Assembly: GCA_016208665.1 (NCBI GenBank)
Contig: JACQXT010000220.1
Span: forward strand, 1 to 5,155
DNA: 5,155 bases
Source of the DNA: Chitinivibrionia bacterium
GTDB lineage: Bacteria; Krumholzibacteriota; Krumholzibacteriia; WVZY01
Reading direction: 5' to 3'
A program made the position numbers and the translations under genes. The notes under the pieces were generated by a model. That model searched no databases. It worked only from the letters and a program-made list of their open reading frames with translations, and was not told the DNA's origin. This document shows, one piece after another, positions 4,692 through 5,155 of this stretch (within the stretch, counting starts at the first letter, position 1; each line of letters opens with the position of its first letter).

Positions 4692-5155
4692 GATATGGCC
4701 TCCAGTCTTTCTATGAAGGATCCACAGCGTGGTCGGGCACCGGTGTGCGCCTCCAGAAACGCATCAAGCAGCCGGGAAACCTCACGTTCTGTGGCAGAGG
4801 TCGTCCGCAAACGTCGAACCTGCACCCCGGGGAGGTTGAGGGCGCGCGCCACGAAGCCGTGGGCGATGGGGGTAACGGGGATGGTCTGCTCCGGTCGCGC
4901 GGCAAGGCAAGAGCGGCAAAGGACACCTCCTCCCTGCGTGGAAAAAAGCACCCCTGTCCCAGCCGCTACCTCTGTCCGGCAGGAGACGCACGACGTGATG
5001 ACCGGAGCAAGCCCGATCAGGACGAGCAGTCGCAGCGTGGCGATGATCCGCGACAGTCCGGGTCGGGGCTCGGTCTCGAGCCGATTCAGGAAATCCACGA
5101 GCAGCGAAAACAATTCCGGCGCGGACTCGCCTTCGGTCAAGGAGGCATTGATGAG
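4676..5155 (-). CDS. recO: DNA repair protein RecO, C-terminal part (5' truncated by window)
   Basis: The frame is open to the window edge. The TTG at 5140 is an internal Leu codon, since LINAS is read before it in frame, so the real start lies outside. RecO loads RecA at gaps together with RecR, binds single-stranded DNA and anneals strands (RecF pathway). Seen in the 159-residue fragment: the helical block GESAPELFSLLVDFLNRLE, then LRLLVLIGLAPVITSC leading into a zinc site. The four cysteines are in CVSC (56, 59) and CRSC (80, 83), separated by VLFSTQGGGVL, which is the arrangement found in RecO. The glycine often following the second Cys is replaced by Arg (CVSCR). A helical tail follows, ending SWRAG. 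The N-terminal OB fold is not in the window. The stop lies 16 bp inside the following DUF502 gene, as expected within an operon. Confidence 0.85.
   Translation of the reverse strand, partial: LINASLTEGESAPELFSLLVDFLNRLETEPRPGLSRIIATLRLLVLIGLAPVITSCVSCRTEVAAGTGVLFSTQGGGVLCRSCLAARPEQTIPVTPIAHGFVARALNLPGVQVRRLRTTSATEREVSRLLDAFLEAHTGARPRCGSFIERLEAISWRAG
4699..4703 (-). promoter_or_regulatory. Ribosome binding site of the DUF502 gene, inside recO
   Basis: On the minus strand this reads GGAGG with a 7-base spacer to the ATG at 4691. It lies within the recO coding sequence, so ribosomes finishing recO pass over it, consistent with coupled translation. Confidence 0.65.

Noticed and set aside
1..5155. 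tRNA, rRNA, CRISPR array, riboswitch or att site
   Set aside because: I saw no regularly spaced repeats, no tRNA arm sequences such as GGTTCGAATCC, and no recognisable riboswitch core in the spacers.

Overview
The window is a piece of bacterial chromosome with about 60% GC genes and two distinctly AT-rich spacers (about 32-34% GC by hand count). Its gene content is a family 57 glycoside hydrolase, RecO, a DUF502 membrane protein and a flavoprotein of the dihydrolipoamide dehydrogenase type. This would suit a Deltaproteobacterium/Desulfobacterota or a similar Gram-negative anaerobe, but that is a weak inference from gene families; nothing here fixes the taxon.

Layout: positions 2-913 (+) hold the 3' end of a GH57 alpha-glucan-active enzyme whose start lies before the window. 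Only 6 bp after its stop comes a complete ISL3-family insertion sequence. It spans 928-2302 (1375 bp), has 24-bp imperfect inverted repeats and an intact 416-aa DDE transposase on the minus strand, and is flanked by a perfect 8-bp target duplication (AAAGAAAC). Both ends can be set to the base. Positions 2311-2560 are an AT-rich spacer with an interrupted hairpin and a possible 45-codon ORF of foreign-looking base composition (2386-2523, +).

Everything to the right is on the minus strand and is read from right to left. RecO (4676-5155, its N-terminal part outside the window) overlaps by 16 bp a two-TM DUF502 protein (4035-4691), which has a strong ribosome binding site inside recO; these two are almost certainly co-transcribed and translationally coupled. 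After a further AT-rich gap of about 120 bp, with promoter-like hexamers and a 9-bp direct repeat spaced 40 bp apart, comes a complete Lpd-like FAD/NAD disulfide oxidoreductase (2561-3913). No E1, E2, lipoyl or glycine-cleavage genes are visible beside it, so its physiological partner is unknown.

I do not see a convincing new biological system. The best-supported observation is the base-exact ISL3 insertion and its effect on the GH57 locus. The most speculative is the small AT-rich ORF and the repeated short motifs in the two spacers flanking the Lpd-like gene.
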